A stretch of DNA of 64,000 nucleotides from CAVRRZ01 sp963723745 (GCA_963723745.1 CAVRRZ010000005.1:1426001-1490000), one strand, 5' to 3'; shown: positions 17,275 to 25,126, numbered from the stretch's first letter. Notes: a model not told the origin generated them from the sequence alone. A program made the numbers and translations.

Positions 17275-18096
17275 GTGACCTTCTCCGTCGTCGCCCGCGA
17301 TCCGCTCACCGGAGATCTCGGCATCGCCGTCTCCTCGTGCATCCTGGCCGTCGGCCGCGCAGTGCCGACCGCGCGCCCCGGGGTCGGCGTGGTCGCCGTG
17401 CAGGCGCGCAGCCGGCGCGGGCTCGGCGGCACGCTGATGGCCGGACTGGCCGCTGGCATCAGGCCCGCGGAGCTGGTGCGCCGGGCCGCGCACGCCGCCG
17501 AGGACGCCGACCGGCAGATCGCCGTCCTCTCCGCGCGGGGCGACGTGGCCGCCGATACCGGACAGGGCTCCTTCCCGGTGAGCGGGCACCAGGTCGGCGA
17601 CGGCATGAGCGTGCAGGGCAACATGCTCGCCTCCGCCGAGGTGCTGCCCGCGATGGCGCAGGCCTTCTCCGCCGCGCGGGGTGACCTGGCCGACCGGTTG
17701 CTGGCGGCGCTGACGGCGGGCCAGGACGCCGGCGGCGACCTGCGCGGCCGGCAGTCGGCCGCGCTGCTGGTGGTCGGCGGCGAGCCGGCGACGGACGACG
17801 ACGACGGCATCCACGTCGACCTGCGCGTGGACGACTCGGGCGACCCCGTCGCGCAGCTCCGGATGCTGCGCAACCTGCAGCGGGCCTACGCCGAGGCCGA
17901 CTACGAGATGCTCGCCGTCTTCGCCCCCGAGGGCGCCCGCGACCTGTACGCCGCGATGGCCGCCACGCGGCGGGGTGACGCCGCGGGGGCCCGGGCCGCA
18001 CTGTCGGCGATGCGCGAGCGGCCGGGGTGGTCGGCCTGGCTGGCCGCGATGGCCGGCGACTCGCGCCTGTCCGCGGTGTCCCAGCTCCTGGAGTGA
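17275..18096 (+). CDS. DUF1028 family protein (Ntn-hydrolase-like fold)
   Basis: A 273-residue protein of the DUF1028 family. The opening TFSVVARDPLTGDLGIAVSSC, the later PGVGVVAVQA and the VQGNMLAS motif are diagnostic. Members have been likened to the Ntn-hydrolase fold; no reaction is established to my knowledge. The C-terminal ~70 residues (ADYEMLAVFAPEGARDLYAAM onward) form an additional helical part, which some members carry as a peptidoglycan-binding-like tail. GTG 17275 has a GGGAG site about eight bases upstream. It ends next to a tandem repeat. Confidence 0.85.
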   Translation: MTFSVVARDPLTGDLGIAVSSCILAVGRAVPTARPGVGVVAVQARSRRGLGGTLMAGLAAGIRPAELVRRAAHAAEDADRQIAVLSARGDVAADTGQGSFPVSGHQVGDGMSVQGNMLASAEVLPAMAQAFSAARGDLADRLLAALTAGQDAGGDLRGRQSAALLVVGGEPATDDDDGIHVDLRVDDSGDPVAQLRMLRNLQRAYAEADYEMLAVFAPEGARDLYAAMAATRRGDAAGARAALSAMRERPGWSAWLAAMAGDSRLSAVSQLLE

Positions 18097-18100
18097 ACCG

Positions 18101-18157
18101 GCCGCGCCTCGAGATCACCGGCCGCGCCTCGAGATCACCGGCCGCGCCTCGAGATCA
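18101..18157. repeat. 20-bp tandem repeat between converging gene ends
   Basis: Nearly three copies of a 20-base unit with the core CTCGAGATCA at 18101-18120, 18121-18140 and 18141-18157. The copies fill the whole gap between the DUF1028 stop and the stop codon of the opposite-strand ATPase, whose TGA lies in the last, partial unit. Confidence 0.9.
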
Positions 18158-20554
18158 GACGCCCTCGCGGATCCGTTCCGGCTTCCGGGAGTGCGCCGTC
18201 AGCAGGCCGCTGACCCGGTACGCCACCTCGACCAGCAGGGCACCGGCCGCGGCGGGGACGACCGCGAGCAGCAGCACGCGTGGAGTGACCTCGAGCAGGA
18301 ACACGCCCTCGGCCAGCGCCGGGACCACGAGGACCAGCACGGCCGCGCCGGCCAAGGCCACCACCAGGCCGAGCTTCCAGGCGACCAGCGGCCGCGCCAG
18401 GACGCCCACCGTCCAGAGCCCGACCGCGAGCACGACGACGGTCGCGGTGGTCCGCGCGCCCTCGACACCGGTGTCGGAGGCGAACCAGCGAGCGGCGACG
18501 TACCCGGCGTAGGCCGCGATCCCGGTGATCAGCCCGGTGGGCACCGAGAACCGCAGCACCCGGCCGAGGAATCCCGGGACGTAGCGGCGGCGGTTGGGGG
18601 CCAGCGCCAGGAAGAAGCCGGGGACGCCGATGGTCAGCGTGGAGATCAGGGTGAGCTGGATCGGCGCCAGCGGGTAGGCCCGCAGGGTGGCCACGCTGAT
18701 CAGGGCCAGGACCAGCGCGTAGATGTTCTTGACCAGGAAGAGGTTGGCCGCCCGCTCGATGTTGGCGATCACCCGGCGGCCCTCGGCGACGGCGTGCGGC
18801 AGGTGGGCGAAGCGGCCGTCGAGCAGGACCAGCTGCGCCACCGCGCGGGTGGCCGCCGAACCGTTGCCCATGGCCACCCCGATGTCGGCGTCCTTGAGAG
18901 CGAGCGCGTCGTTGACGCCGTCCCCGGTCATCGCCACCACGTGCCCGCGCCGCTGGAGCGCGGCGACCATCGCCCGCTTCTGGTGCGGCGTGACCCGCCC
19001 GAACGCGCTCGCGGTCCCGAGCACGTCGGCGAGCCGGTCGGGGTCCTCCGGCAGCGTTCGGGCGTCGACCGCGTCAGCGGCGCCGGCGACTCCCGGCACA
19101 CCCACGGCGGCTGCGACCGCGCCGACCGTCCGCGGGTTGTCCCCGGAGAGAACCTTGAGCGCCACACCCTCCTCGGTGAAGTACCGCAGCACGTCCGCGG
19201 CGTCCTCGCGCAGCCGCTCGGCGAGCACGACCAGCGCCGCGGGGCGCAACCCCTCCGGCAGCCGGGCGTCGCCGTCCGCCGTGTCGGGGGCACCAGCGGC
19301 GCAGGCGAGCAGCAGGACCCGGCGCCCCTCGGCGGCCAGCTCGTCCGCGCGGGTCCGGGCCGCGGTCTGGTCGGGGCCTGCCGGCGACGGGAGCACCATC
19401 TCGGGCGCCCCCAGCACCCAGGTGCGGTCGGCGGTCCGCACGGCTGACCACTTGCGCGCCGAGGAGAACGGCACGGTGTCCACCGGCGGGTCGCCCGGAG
19501 CCGGGAAGGCCGCCGAGAGCGCGGCGGCGGTGGCGTTGGCCGGGTCCGCTCCGGCGATCGTCCCCAGCGCGGCGGGCACCTCCCCGTCCGGGCGGTCGCC
19601 CAGCGGGACCATCCGGTCGAACCGCACGTCGCCGTGCGTGAGCGTGCCGGTCTTGTCCAGGCAGACGACGTCGACGCGCGCGAGGCCCTCGACGGCGGGC
19701 AGCTCCTGCACCAGCGTCTGCCGGCGGGCGAGCGTGACGGTGGCCAGGAGGAACGCCAGCGTCGTGAGCAGCACCAATCCCTCGGGGACCATGCCGACCA
19801 GCGCCGCCACCGTGCCGGTCACCGCCTCGCGCCAGCCGGGGTTGTCGTGGGTCTGGAACTGACTCCACAGCACCAGGGGCCCGACGACGACCAGCCCGAC
19901 CGCGATCCACCGCAGCAGCCGGTCGGTGCCGGCGACGAGTTCCGAACGGGTGGTCGTGAACCGTCGCGCCTCGGTGGACAACCGGGCGGCGTAGGTCGAC
20001 TCCCCCACCGCGGTCGTCCGCATCCGCCCGCGACCCGCGACGACGAAGGACCCCGCCGACACCGGGTCCCCGGGCAGCTTGACCACGGGCTCGGCCTCAC
20101 CGGTGAGCAGCGACTCGTCCACCGCCAGCCCCGTGGACTCGGTGACCAGCCCGTCGGCCGGTACCTGGTCGCCGCTCACGATGCCGAGCAGGTCGTCGAG
20201 GACGACGTCGGCGACCGGCAGCTCGCGCTCGACCCCCTCGCGCACCACCCGCGCCCGGGGGGCGATGACGACGGCGAGACGGTCCAGGGTCCGCTTGGCC
20301 CGGAGCTCCTGCACGATGCCGATCGCCGCGTTGGCCACCACGACGCCGCCGAAGAGCGCGTTCTGCCAGCGGCCGGTCAGCAGGACGACGACGAACAGGG
20401 TGACCAGCAGGCCGTTGAAGACGGTGAACACGTTGGCGCGGAGGATCTCGCCGGTCGTCCGGCTGGTGCGCAGGGTCGTCGCGTTGGTGAGGCCGGCGGC
20501 CACCCGCTCAGCCACCTCGGCTTCGGTGAGCCCCTCGGCCGCGGTCGACGGCAT
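18155..20554 (-). CDS. ctpE: Cation-translocating P-type ATPase, CtpE-like (calcium class)
   Basis: A 799-residue P-type ATPase that uses ATP to move a cation across the membrane. It has the actuator loop LTGEAEPV, a fourth-helix VPEGLVLLTT motif near residue 254, the phosphorylation loop DKTGTLTHG (Asp near 298), and MTGDGVNDALALKDADIGVAMG before the last membrane helices. It lacks heavy-metal-binding N-terminal domains and the CPx motif. The PEGL motif and the length match mycobacterial CtpE, which has been linked to calcium uptake; the substrate here is inferred. ATG 20554 is used. The Cys-rich mini-gene lies 68 bases upstream on the same strand and may be cotranscribed. Confidence 0.85.
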   Translation of the reverse strand: MPSTAAEGLTEAEVAERVAAGLTNATTLRTSRTTGEILRANVFTVFNGLLVTLFVVVLLTGRWQNALFGGVVVANAAIGIVQELRAKRTLDRLAVVIAPRARVVREGVERELPVADVVLDDLLGIVSGDQVPADGLVTESTGLAVDESLLTGEAEPVVKLPGDPVSAGSFVVAGRGRMRTTAVGESTYAARLSTEARRFTTTRSELVAGTDRLLRWIAVGLVVVGPLVLWSQFQTHDNPGWREAVTGTVAALVGMVPEGLVLLTTLAFLLATVTLARRQTLVQELPAVEGLARVDVVCLDKTGTLTHGDVRFDRMVPLGDRPDGEVPAALGTIAGADPANATAAALSAAFPAPGDPPVDTVPFSSARKWSAVRTADRTWVLGAPEMVLPSPAGPDQTAARTRADELAAEGRRVLLLACAAGAPDTADGDARLPEGLRPAALVVLAERLREDAADVLRYFTEEGVALKVLSGDNPRTVGAVAAAVGVPGVAGAADAVDARTLPEDPDRLADVLGTASAFGRVTPHQKRAMVAALQRRGHVVAMTGDGVNDALALKDADIGVAMGNGSAATRAVAQLVLLDGRFAHLPHAVAEGRRVIANIERAANLFLVKNIYALVLALISVATLRAYPLAPIQLTLISTLTIGVPGFFLALAPNRRRYVPGFLGRVLRFSVPTGLITGIAAYAGYVAARWFASDTGVEGARTTATVVVLAVGLWTVGVLARPLVAWKLGLVVALAGAAVLVLVVPALAEGVFLLEVTPRVLLLAVVPAAAGALLVEVAYRVSGLLTAHSRKPERIREGV

Positions 20555-20622
20555 TCCGACATCGTGCCCGCTCGACGAGGGCCGGCGGGACGCCTCGCAG
20601 CCCGTTCGGCCCTGCCGGCCGG

Positions 20623-20793
20623 CTAGCGGGAGCGGCGGAACCGCGAGAAGAAGCCGCCGCCCGTCGTCGTCACCCGCTCGTGCCCAGGGCAGCGCCGCGC
20701 CGCGGGAACCCCCCGCAGTACCTGGTCCACGTGCTGCCCGCAGCCGGCCCAGGTGGTCTTGCCGCAGGTCGTGCAGGTGACCGCTCGGCACAT
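20623..20793 (-). CDS. 56-residue Cys-rich putative metal-binding protein
   Basis: A small protein starting at ATG 20793, nine bases after a good AAGGAG ribosome-binding site. Cysteines at about positions 2, 7, 10, 18 and 35, with His at 21 and 38, include a TCTTCGKTTWAGCGQHVD core that looks like a zinc ribbon. I recognise this core as recurrent in small actinobacterial proteins of unknown function. The C-terminus is basic and aromatic. It is divergent from the rhodanese gene; two palindromic operators (20859-20874 and 20905-20920) lie between, so both directions are probably under the same repressor. Confidence 0.75.
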   Translation of the reverse strand: MCRAVTCTTCGKTTWAGCGQHVDQVLRGVPAARRCPGHERVTTTGGGFFSRFRRSR

Positions 20794-20858
20794 GTCGTGG
20801 TGCTCCTTCTGCTCGGGAACCACACCGCCGTCCATGACGGCGGGCGATACCGGACAGG

Positions 20859-20874
20859 ATACCCCCGGGGGAAT
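20859..20874. promoter_or_regulatory. CsoR/CstR-type operator (imperfect), divergent region
   Basis: ATACCCCCGGGGGAAT, an imperfect palindrome of the TACCC-GGGTA type. It lies 66 bases before the start of the Cys-rich mini-gene and is the closest of the two sites to that gene. One half-site ends in GGAAT rather than GGTAT. Confidence 0.55.
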
Positions 20875-20904
20875 GCCCGACGAGGTGTTACAGTTGGGCG
20901 CCAC

Positions 20905-20920
20905 ATACCCCCCCGGGTAT
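20905..20920. promoter_or_regulatory. CsoR/CstR-type operator upstream of the rhodanese operon
   Basis: ATACCCCCCCGGGTAT, a symmetric operator 24 bases before the GTG of the rhodanese gene at 20944. The same arrangement recurs before the repressor gene and before the thioredoxin gene, which supports autoregulation and a small regulon. Confidence 0.7.
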
Positions 20921-20943
20921 CTGCTCGCGACCAAGGAGCCGAC

Positions 20944-21258
20944 GTGATCCCCGAGATCGACCAGAACACCTTCGCCAGCCGCATCGCCGACGGGAACGCC
21001 GTCGTCCTCGACGTCCGCGAGGCCCGCGAGTTCCGCCCCGGACACGTCCCCGGCGCGAAGAACCTGCCACTGAGCCTGCTCCCGGTGCTGCTGCCCGAGG
21101 TGCCCAAGGACCGCCCGGTCTACGTCATCTGCCAGTCCGGGGGCCGCAGTGCCCAGGCGACCGCCCTGATGCGCGGCGTCGGGATCGACGCCACCAGTGT
21201 CGCCGGCGGCACCGGCGAGTGGATCGCCACGGGACGGCCCGTCGAGACCGCAGCCTGA
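20944..21258 (+). CDS. Single-domain rhodanese (sulfurtransferase)
   Basis: A 104-residue cytosolic sulfurtransferase predicted to carry a persulfide on Cys63 within the active-site loop CQSGGRS. The fold markers VVLDVREAREFRPGHVPGA and GGTGEW are present. GTG 20944 has an AAGGAG site five bases upstream. It is first in a run of four same-strand genes, 35 bases before the MBL-rhodanese gene, and sits under an operator. In CstR regulons such single rhodaneses pass sulfane sulfur to downstream enzymes; the exact acceptor here is unknown. Confidence 0.92.
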   Translation: MIPEIDQNTFASRIADGNAVVLDVREAREFRPGHVPGAKNLPLSLLPVLLPEVPKDRPVYVICQSGGRSAQATALMRGVGIDATSVAGGTGEWIATGRPVETAA

Positions 21259-21293
21259 CCTCCGCGCACCCGTTCGCATCGAGAGGACGTCCG

Positions 21294-22676
21294 ATGATCA
21301 CCGTCCTGCCCCTGGACACACCCGGCCTGGGCGACCGCACCTACCTGGCCCACGACGGCGAGGTCGCCCTCGTGGTCGACCCGCAGCGTGACGTCGACCG
21401 AGTGCTCGGCATCGCGGAGGCCGCCGGCGTGCGGATCACCCACGTCTTCGAGTCCCACATCCACAACGACTACGTGACCGGCGGGTTGGAGCTGGCCCGC
21501 GAGGTCGGCGCCCGGTACCTGCTCAATGCCGACGACCCGGTCTCGTTCGAGCGGACCGGCGTCTCCGACGGCGACGTGGTCGAGGTGGGCCGCCGCATGC
21601 GGGTGCGGGTGCTGCTCACCCCCGGGCACACCCACACCCACCTGTCCTTCGCCCTCTCCGACGGCGCCGAGCCGGTGGCCGTGTTCACCGGCGGGTCGCT
21701 GCTGTTCGGATCGACCGGCCGACCGGACCTGCTCGGTCCCGACTCCACCTCGAGCCTGGCCCACGCCCAGTGGCACTCCGCCCGGCGGCTGGCCGCCGAG
21801 CTCCCGGACGAGACGGCCGTCTACCCGACGCACGGCTTCGGCAGCTTCTGCTCGGCCACCCAGTCCGGCGGCACGGCCAGCACGATCGGCCAGGAGAAGC
21901 GTGCGAACCCGGCGCTGACCACCGACGAGACCCGCTACGTCGAGGAGTTGCTCGCCGGCCTGGACGCCTACCCGGCGTACTACGCGCACATGGGCCCGGC
22001 GAACTCCGCGGGTCCCGATGAGGCCGACCTGTCGCTGCCGACGGCGGCCGATCCCGCCGAGCTGCGCCGGCGCATCGATGCGGGCGAGTGGGTCGTCGAC
22101 CTGCGCAGCCGCACCGCCTTCGCGACCGGGCACGTTGCCGGAACGGTCAACTTCGGCCTCGACGGGCAGTTCGTCACCTACCTCGCCTGGCTGATGCCGT
22201 GGGGCACCCCGGTGACGCTGCTCGGCGAGGCCGCCGAGGACGTCGCCGAGGCGCAGCGCGAGCTGGTCCGCGTCGGCATCGACCGGCCGGCCGCCATGGC
22301 CACCGGCGGACCCGACGACTGGGCCGACGAGGAACCGCTGCGCAGCTACCGGACGGCGACCTTCGCCGACCTCGCCGCGCGGCTCGACCGGGGTCCGGGA
22401 ACCGCCGTGCTCGACGTGCGCCGGAACCAGGAGCGGGCCGAGAGCTCCATCGACGGCTCGACCCACATCCCGATCCACGAGGTGCTCGGCCGCCTCCACG
22501 AGGTCCCGTCCGGCGAGGTCTGGGTGCACTGCGCCGGCGGCTACCGCGCCGGAGTCGTGGCCGCCCTCCTCGACGCACACGGCATCGACGTCGTCGCCAT
22601 CGACGACTCCTTCGACAACGCCGGCCCGGCCGGCCTCCCCCTCACCGCCGCGACCTTCCAGGAGATCTCCGCATGA
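21294..22676 (+). CDS. MBL-fold persulfide dioxygenase-like protein with two rhodanese domains
   Basis: A 460-residue multidomain enzyme predicted to oxidise persulfides to sulfite with a mononuclear iron. The metallo-beta-lactamase domain (about 1-240) contains HIHNDYVTGG (His55, His57, Asp59) and PGHTHTH (His112), the metal-ligand set of persulfide dioxygenases. A first rhodanese domain (about 250-350) lacks the catalytic Cys. A second (about 355-455) has it in HCAGGYRAG. This order resembles CstB-type fusions. ATG 21294 follows a GAGAGGA site. The stop overlaps the next start (ATGA), showing translational coupling. Confidence 0.9.
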   Translation: MITVLPLDTPGLGDRTYLAHDGEVALVVDPQRDVDRVLGIAEAAGVRITHVFESHIHNDYVTGGLELAREVGARYLLNADDPVSFERTGVSDGDVVEVGRRMRVRVLLTPGHTHTHLSFALSDGAEPVAVFTGGSLLFGSTGRPDLLGPDSTSSLAHAQWHSARRLAAELPDETAVYPTHGFGSFCSATQSGGTASTIGQEKRANPALTTDETRYVEELLAGLDAYPAYYAHMGPANSAGPDEADLSLPTAADPAELRRRIDAGEWVVDLRSRTAFATGHVAGTVNFGLDGQFVTYLAWLMPWGTPVTLLGEAAEDVAEAQRELVRVGIDRPAAMATGGPDDWADEEPLRSYRTATFADLAARLDRGPGTAVLDVRRNQERAESSIDGSTHIPIHEVLGRLHEVPSGEVWVHCAGGYRAGVVAALLDAHGIDVVAIDDSFDNAGPAGLPLTAATFQEISA

Positions 22677-23254
22677 CCCGCACCGTCGACGCCCCGACCT
22701 TGGCCGAGCGCCTCGAGGACTCGGCCAGTCCCGACCCCACCCTGATCGACGTCCGCACGCCGTCGGAGTTCGAGGCCGGGCACATCCCGGGTGCGGTCAA
22801 CGTGCCGCTCGACGAGCTCAAGGGCTCGCTGGACGCGCTCTGCGCGATGCTCGACGACCACCACGACGTCGTCCTGGTCTGCCGGTCCGGCCGGCGCGCC
22901 GGCCAGGCACAGGAGGCGCTGCACCAGGCCGGGCTCGGCACCAGCCGGGTCCTCTCCGGCGGCATCGTCGACTGGGAGGCCACGGGTGGAGACCTGAAGC
23001 GGGGCCGGCAGGTCTGGGAGCTGGAGCGGCAGGTCCGGCTGGCCGCGGGCGCCCTCGTGGTCACCGGCATCGCGGCCAGCGCGGTCGCGCCGCGCGCCAC
23101 GTGGCTGTCGGCCTTCGTCGGCGGCGGACTGGTGTTCGCCGCCGTCTCCAACACGTGTGCCATGGGCATGGCGCTGGCGAGGATGCCGTGGAACACGCGG
23201 GGGGCCCGCGCCACCGGCTCGGCGCTGGACCAGCTGACCGCCGCGACGCGGTGA
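22673..23254 (+). CDS. Rhodanese fused to a C-terminal membrane domain (DUF2892-like)
   Basis: A 193-residue protein with an N-terminal rhodanese domain (about 1-110; active-site Cys70 in CRSGRRAGQ). Its C-terminal part carries two hydrophobic helices at about 122-165 that resemble the DUF2892 family. It would hold a sulfurtransferase at the cytoplasmic face of the membrane, next to the exporter encoded just downstream. It starts at ATG 22673 inside the stop of the MBL-rhodanese gene. Rhodanese-DUF2892 fusions are common in sulfide and persulfide loci. Confidence 0.88.
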   Translation: MTRTVDAPTLAERLEDSASPDPTLIDVRTPSEFEAGHIPGAVNVPLDELKGSLDALCAMLDDHHDVVLVCRSGRRAGQAQEALHQAGLGTSRVLSGGIVDWEATGGDLKRGRQVWELERQVRLAAGALVVTGIAASAVAPRATWLSAFVGGGLVFAAVSNTCAMGMALARMPWNTRGARATGSALDQLTAATR

Positions 23255-23258
23255 CCCG

Positions 23259-24140
23259 ATGCTGATCGCCCTCACCATCGCGCTCGCCGCAGTCGTCGGG
23301 GTGACCCTCGGTCTCCTCGGTGGCGGCGGGTCGATCCTCATGGTCCCACTGCTGGTCTACGTGGCCGGCATGGACGCCAAGGAGGCGATCGCTGCATCGC
23401 TCGTCGTCGTCGGCGTCACCGCCGCGGTGAGCGTGGTCGGCCACGCCCGTGCCGGGCGGGTCCGCTGGCGCACCGGGCTGATCTTCGGGATGGCCGGCAT
23501 GGCCGGCGCCCTGGCCGGCGGGTTCATCGGCGGTCACCTGCCCGGACAGCTGCTGATGATCGCCTTCGCCTTGATGATGGTCGCCACCGCCGTGGCCATG
23601 CTGCGCGGCCGCAGGGACGTCGACCCGTCGAAGGCGCACGCCGAGCTCCCGGTGGGCCGGGTCCTGCTGGACGGCGCCGTCGTCGGCCTGGTCACCGGCC
23701 TGGTCGGGGCGGGCGGCGGCTTCCTGGTCGTCCCCGCGCTGGCGCTGCTCGGCGGGTTGCCGATGGGCGTGGCCGTGGGCACCTCGCTGCTGGTCATCGC
23801 CATGAAGTCCTTCGCCGGGCTGACCGGCTACCTGGCCAGCGTCTCGATCGACTGGGGCCTGGTGGGGGCGGTCACCGTCGCCGCCGTCGTCGGGAGCCTC
23901 GTGGGCGCCCGGCTCGTCGACCGCATCCCCGCCGACGCCCTGCGTACGGCCTTCGGCTGGTTCGTCCTGGCCATGGGCGCGTTCGTGCTCGTCCAGGAGG
24001 CCCCGGAGGGCGCGCGGGTCCCGGCTCTGGTCGTGCTGCTCGGCATCGCCGGTGCGATGGGGACCTGCTCGGCGTTCGTGCCGCGCTGCCCGCTCAGGCA
24101 GGCCGGCATCGTCGGCCCGCGCTCGACAGCCCGGGCCTGA
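23259..24140 (+). CDS. TauE/SafE family sulfite/organosulfur exporter
   Basis: A 293-residue polytopic membrane protein with about eight hydrophobic segments in two halves. Each half carries the family glycine motif, GLLGGGGSILMVPLL and GLVGAGGGFLVVPAL. It is predicted to export sulfite or a related anion, which fits the persulfide dioxygenase upstream that would produce sulfite. ATG 23259 is four bases after the previous stop. A strong hairpin follows the stop and closes the operon. Confidence 0.9.
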   Translation: MLIALTIALAAVVGVTLGLLGGGGSILMVPLLVYVAGMDAKEAIAASLVVVGVTAAVSVVGHARAGRVRWRTGLIFGMAGMAGALAGGFIGGHLPGQLLMIAFALMMVATAVAMLRGRRDVDPSKAHAELPVGRVLLDGAVVGLVTGLVGAGGGFLVVPALALLGGLPMGVAVGTSLLVIAMKSFAGLTGYLASVSIDWGLVGAVTVAAVVGSLVGARLVDRIPADALRTAFGWFVLAMGAFVLVQEAPEGARVPALVVLLGIAGAMGTCSAFVPRCPLRQAGIVGPRSTARA

Positions 24141-24150
24141 CCCACGGGCG

Positions 24151-24186
24151 CCGCGGCGATGGCGGGAATGCCCGCCGTCGCCGCGG
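24151..24186 (+). terminator. Hairpin terminator after the sulfur operon
   Basis: A 16-base-pair stem with one G-U pair, arms 24151-24166 and 24171-24186, closes on an AATG loop. It begins 10 bases after the TauE stop. No clear T tract follows, as is common in high-G+C actinobacteria. Confidence 0.65.
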
Positions 24187-24201
24187 TGCTCGAACGAGGA
24201 C

Positions 24202-24217
24202 GTACCCGCCGGGGTAT
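24202..24217. promoter_or_regulatory. CsoR/CstR-type operator before the repressor gene
   Basis: GTACCCGCCGGGGTAT, 30 bases before the ATG of the CsoR-family gene, indicating negative autoregulation. Confidence 0.7.
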
Positions 24218-24247
24218 GAACCCCGGCGGCCGGGAGAGGATGAGGAC

Positions 24248-24514
24248 ATGCAGCTCGAGGACACCCAGGTGGTCGGCGACGTCATCAAGCGACTTCGGCG
24301 CGCCGAAGGCCAGCTCGCGGGCGTGATCCGCATGCTCGAGGCGGGGCGGGACTGCGAGGACGTCGTGACCCAGCTCGCGGCCGTCTCACGGGCGCTGGAC
24401 AAGGCCGGGTTCGCCATCATCGCCACCGGCCTCGAGCAGTGCATCACCGCCGGCGAGAACGGCGACACGCTCGACCGCGCCCGGCTGGAGAAGCTGTTCC
24501 TCTCCCTGGCCTGA
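24248..24514 (+). CDS. CsoR/CstR-family (DUF156) transcriptional repressor, probable persulfide sensor
   Basis: An 88-residue all-helical repressor that binds GC-rich palindromes. It has Cys36 and Cys65 in the positions of the two copper-binding cysteines of M. tuberculosis CsoR. At position 61, where CsoR has its ligand His, there is a Gly (IIATGLEQC). Loss of that His while both Cys remain is what separates CstR-type persulfide sensors from copper sensors, and the neighbouring rhodanese, dioxygenase and TauE genes agree. The R-R-A-E-G-Q basic motif (17-22) is the DNA-binding face. Sensor class is inferred, family is certain. Confidence 0.9.
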   Translation: MQLEDTQVVGDVIKRLRRAEGQLAGVIRMLEAGRDCEDVVTQLAAVSRALDKAGFAIIATGLEQCITAGENGDTLDRARLEKLFLSLA

Positions 24515-24589
24515 GCACGGGCGGCCGCCACGACAGGTCGCGCCCTCGGCGGACGACGGCAGGGAACAGCGGCGGCCGCTGGTCGGTTC

Positions 24590-24605
24590 GTACCCCCATG
24601 GGTAT
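24590..24605. promoter_or_regulatory. CsoR/CstR-type operator before thioredoxin
   Basis: GTACCCCCATGGGTAT, ending 19 bases before the thioredoxin ATG at 24625. It would overlap the start of transcription and so block it directly. Confidence 0.7.
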
Positions 24606-24624
24606 GACCGACGGAAGGAACACC

Positions 24625-24993
24625 ATGAGCTCCACCGCTCTCACCGCCAGCACGTTCCAGGACACCGTCAGCGGGGACGGGATCGTCCTGGTCGACTTCT
24701 GGGCCGCCTGGTGCGGCCCGTGCCGGGCCTTCGCGCCGGTCTTCGAGGCCGCCGCGCAGCAGCACCCGGACATCGTCTTCGGCAAGGTGGACACCGAGGC
24801 CGAGCAGGAGCTGGCCGCCGCCGCCGGGATCCGGTCGATCCCCACCCTGATGGCCTTCCGCGACGGCGTCCTGGTCTTCGCGCAGCCCGGCGCGCTGCCC
24901 ACCGAGTCCCTCGAGGAACTGATCACCGCCGTCCGCGGGCTGGACATGGACACGGTGCGGGCCGAGCTGGCCGACCGGCGCGCCAGCGCCTGA
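24625..24993 (+). CDS. trxA: Thioredoxin
   Basis: A 122-residue cytosolic disulfide reductase with the redox motif WCGPC (Cys30, Cys33) and the cis-Pro loop IRSIPTLMAF. An extra ~15-residue C-terminal tail follows the usual fold. ATG 24625 has a GGAAGGA site. Its own operator puts it under the CstR-like repressor, so it is probably a dedicated thioredoxin that releases sulfide from protein or rhodanese persulfides rather than the general housekeeping one. The symbol reflects family only. Confidence 0.92.
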   Translation: MSSTALTASTFQDTVSGDGIVLVDFWAAWCGPCRAFAPVFEAAAQQHPDIVFGKVDTEAEQELAAAAGIRSIPTLMAFRDGVLVFAQPGALPTESLEELITAVRGLDMDTVRAELADRRASA

Positions 24994-25126
24994 GCGGTCG
25001 GCCCGACCGCGTCGCGACCGGGGACCCGCGACGCCGGGGCGCAGACCGGCGACGCCGTCGGGACCAACGGCAGGCCCCTTCGGGGTCCGGCGCCCCGGGC
25101 TCGCGCGCCGTGCGACCGCGAGAGTC

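Noticed and set aside
20859..24605. Copper-responsive CsoR regulon
   Set aside because: The operators fit CsoR too, but the repressor lacks the copper-ligand His and the genes are for sulfur chemistry.
24994..25126. Short GC-rich hairpins after the thioredoxin gene considered as defined terminators
   Set aside because: Several weak stems exist (for example 25073-25087), but none stands out from the background of this G+C content.
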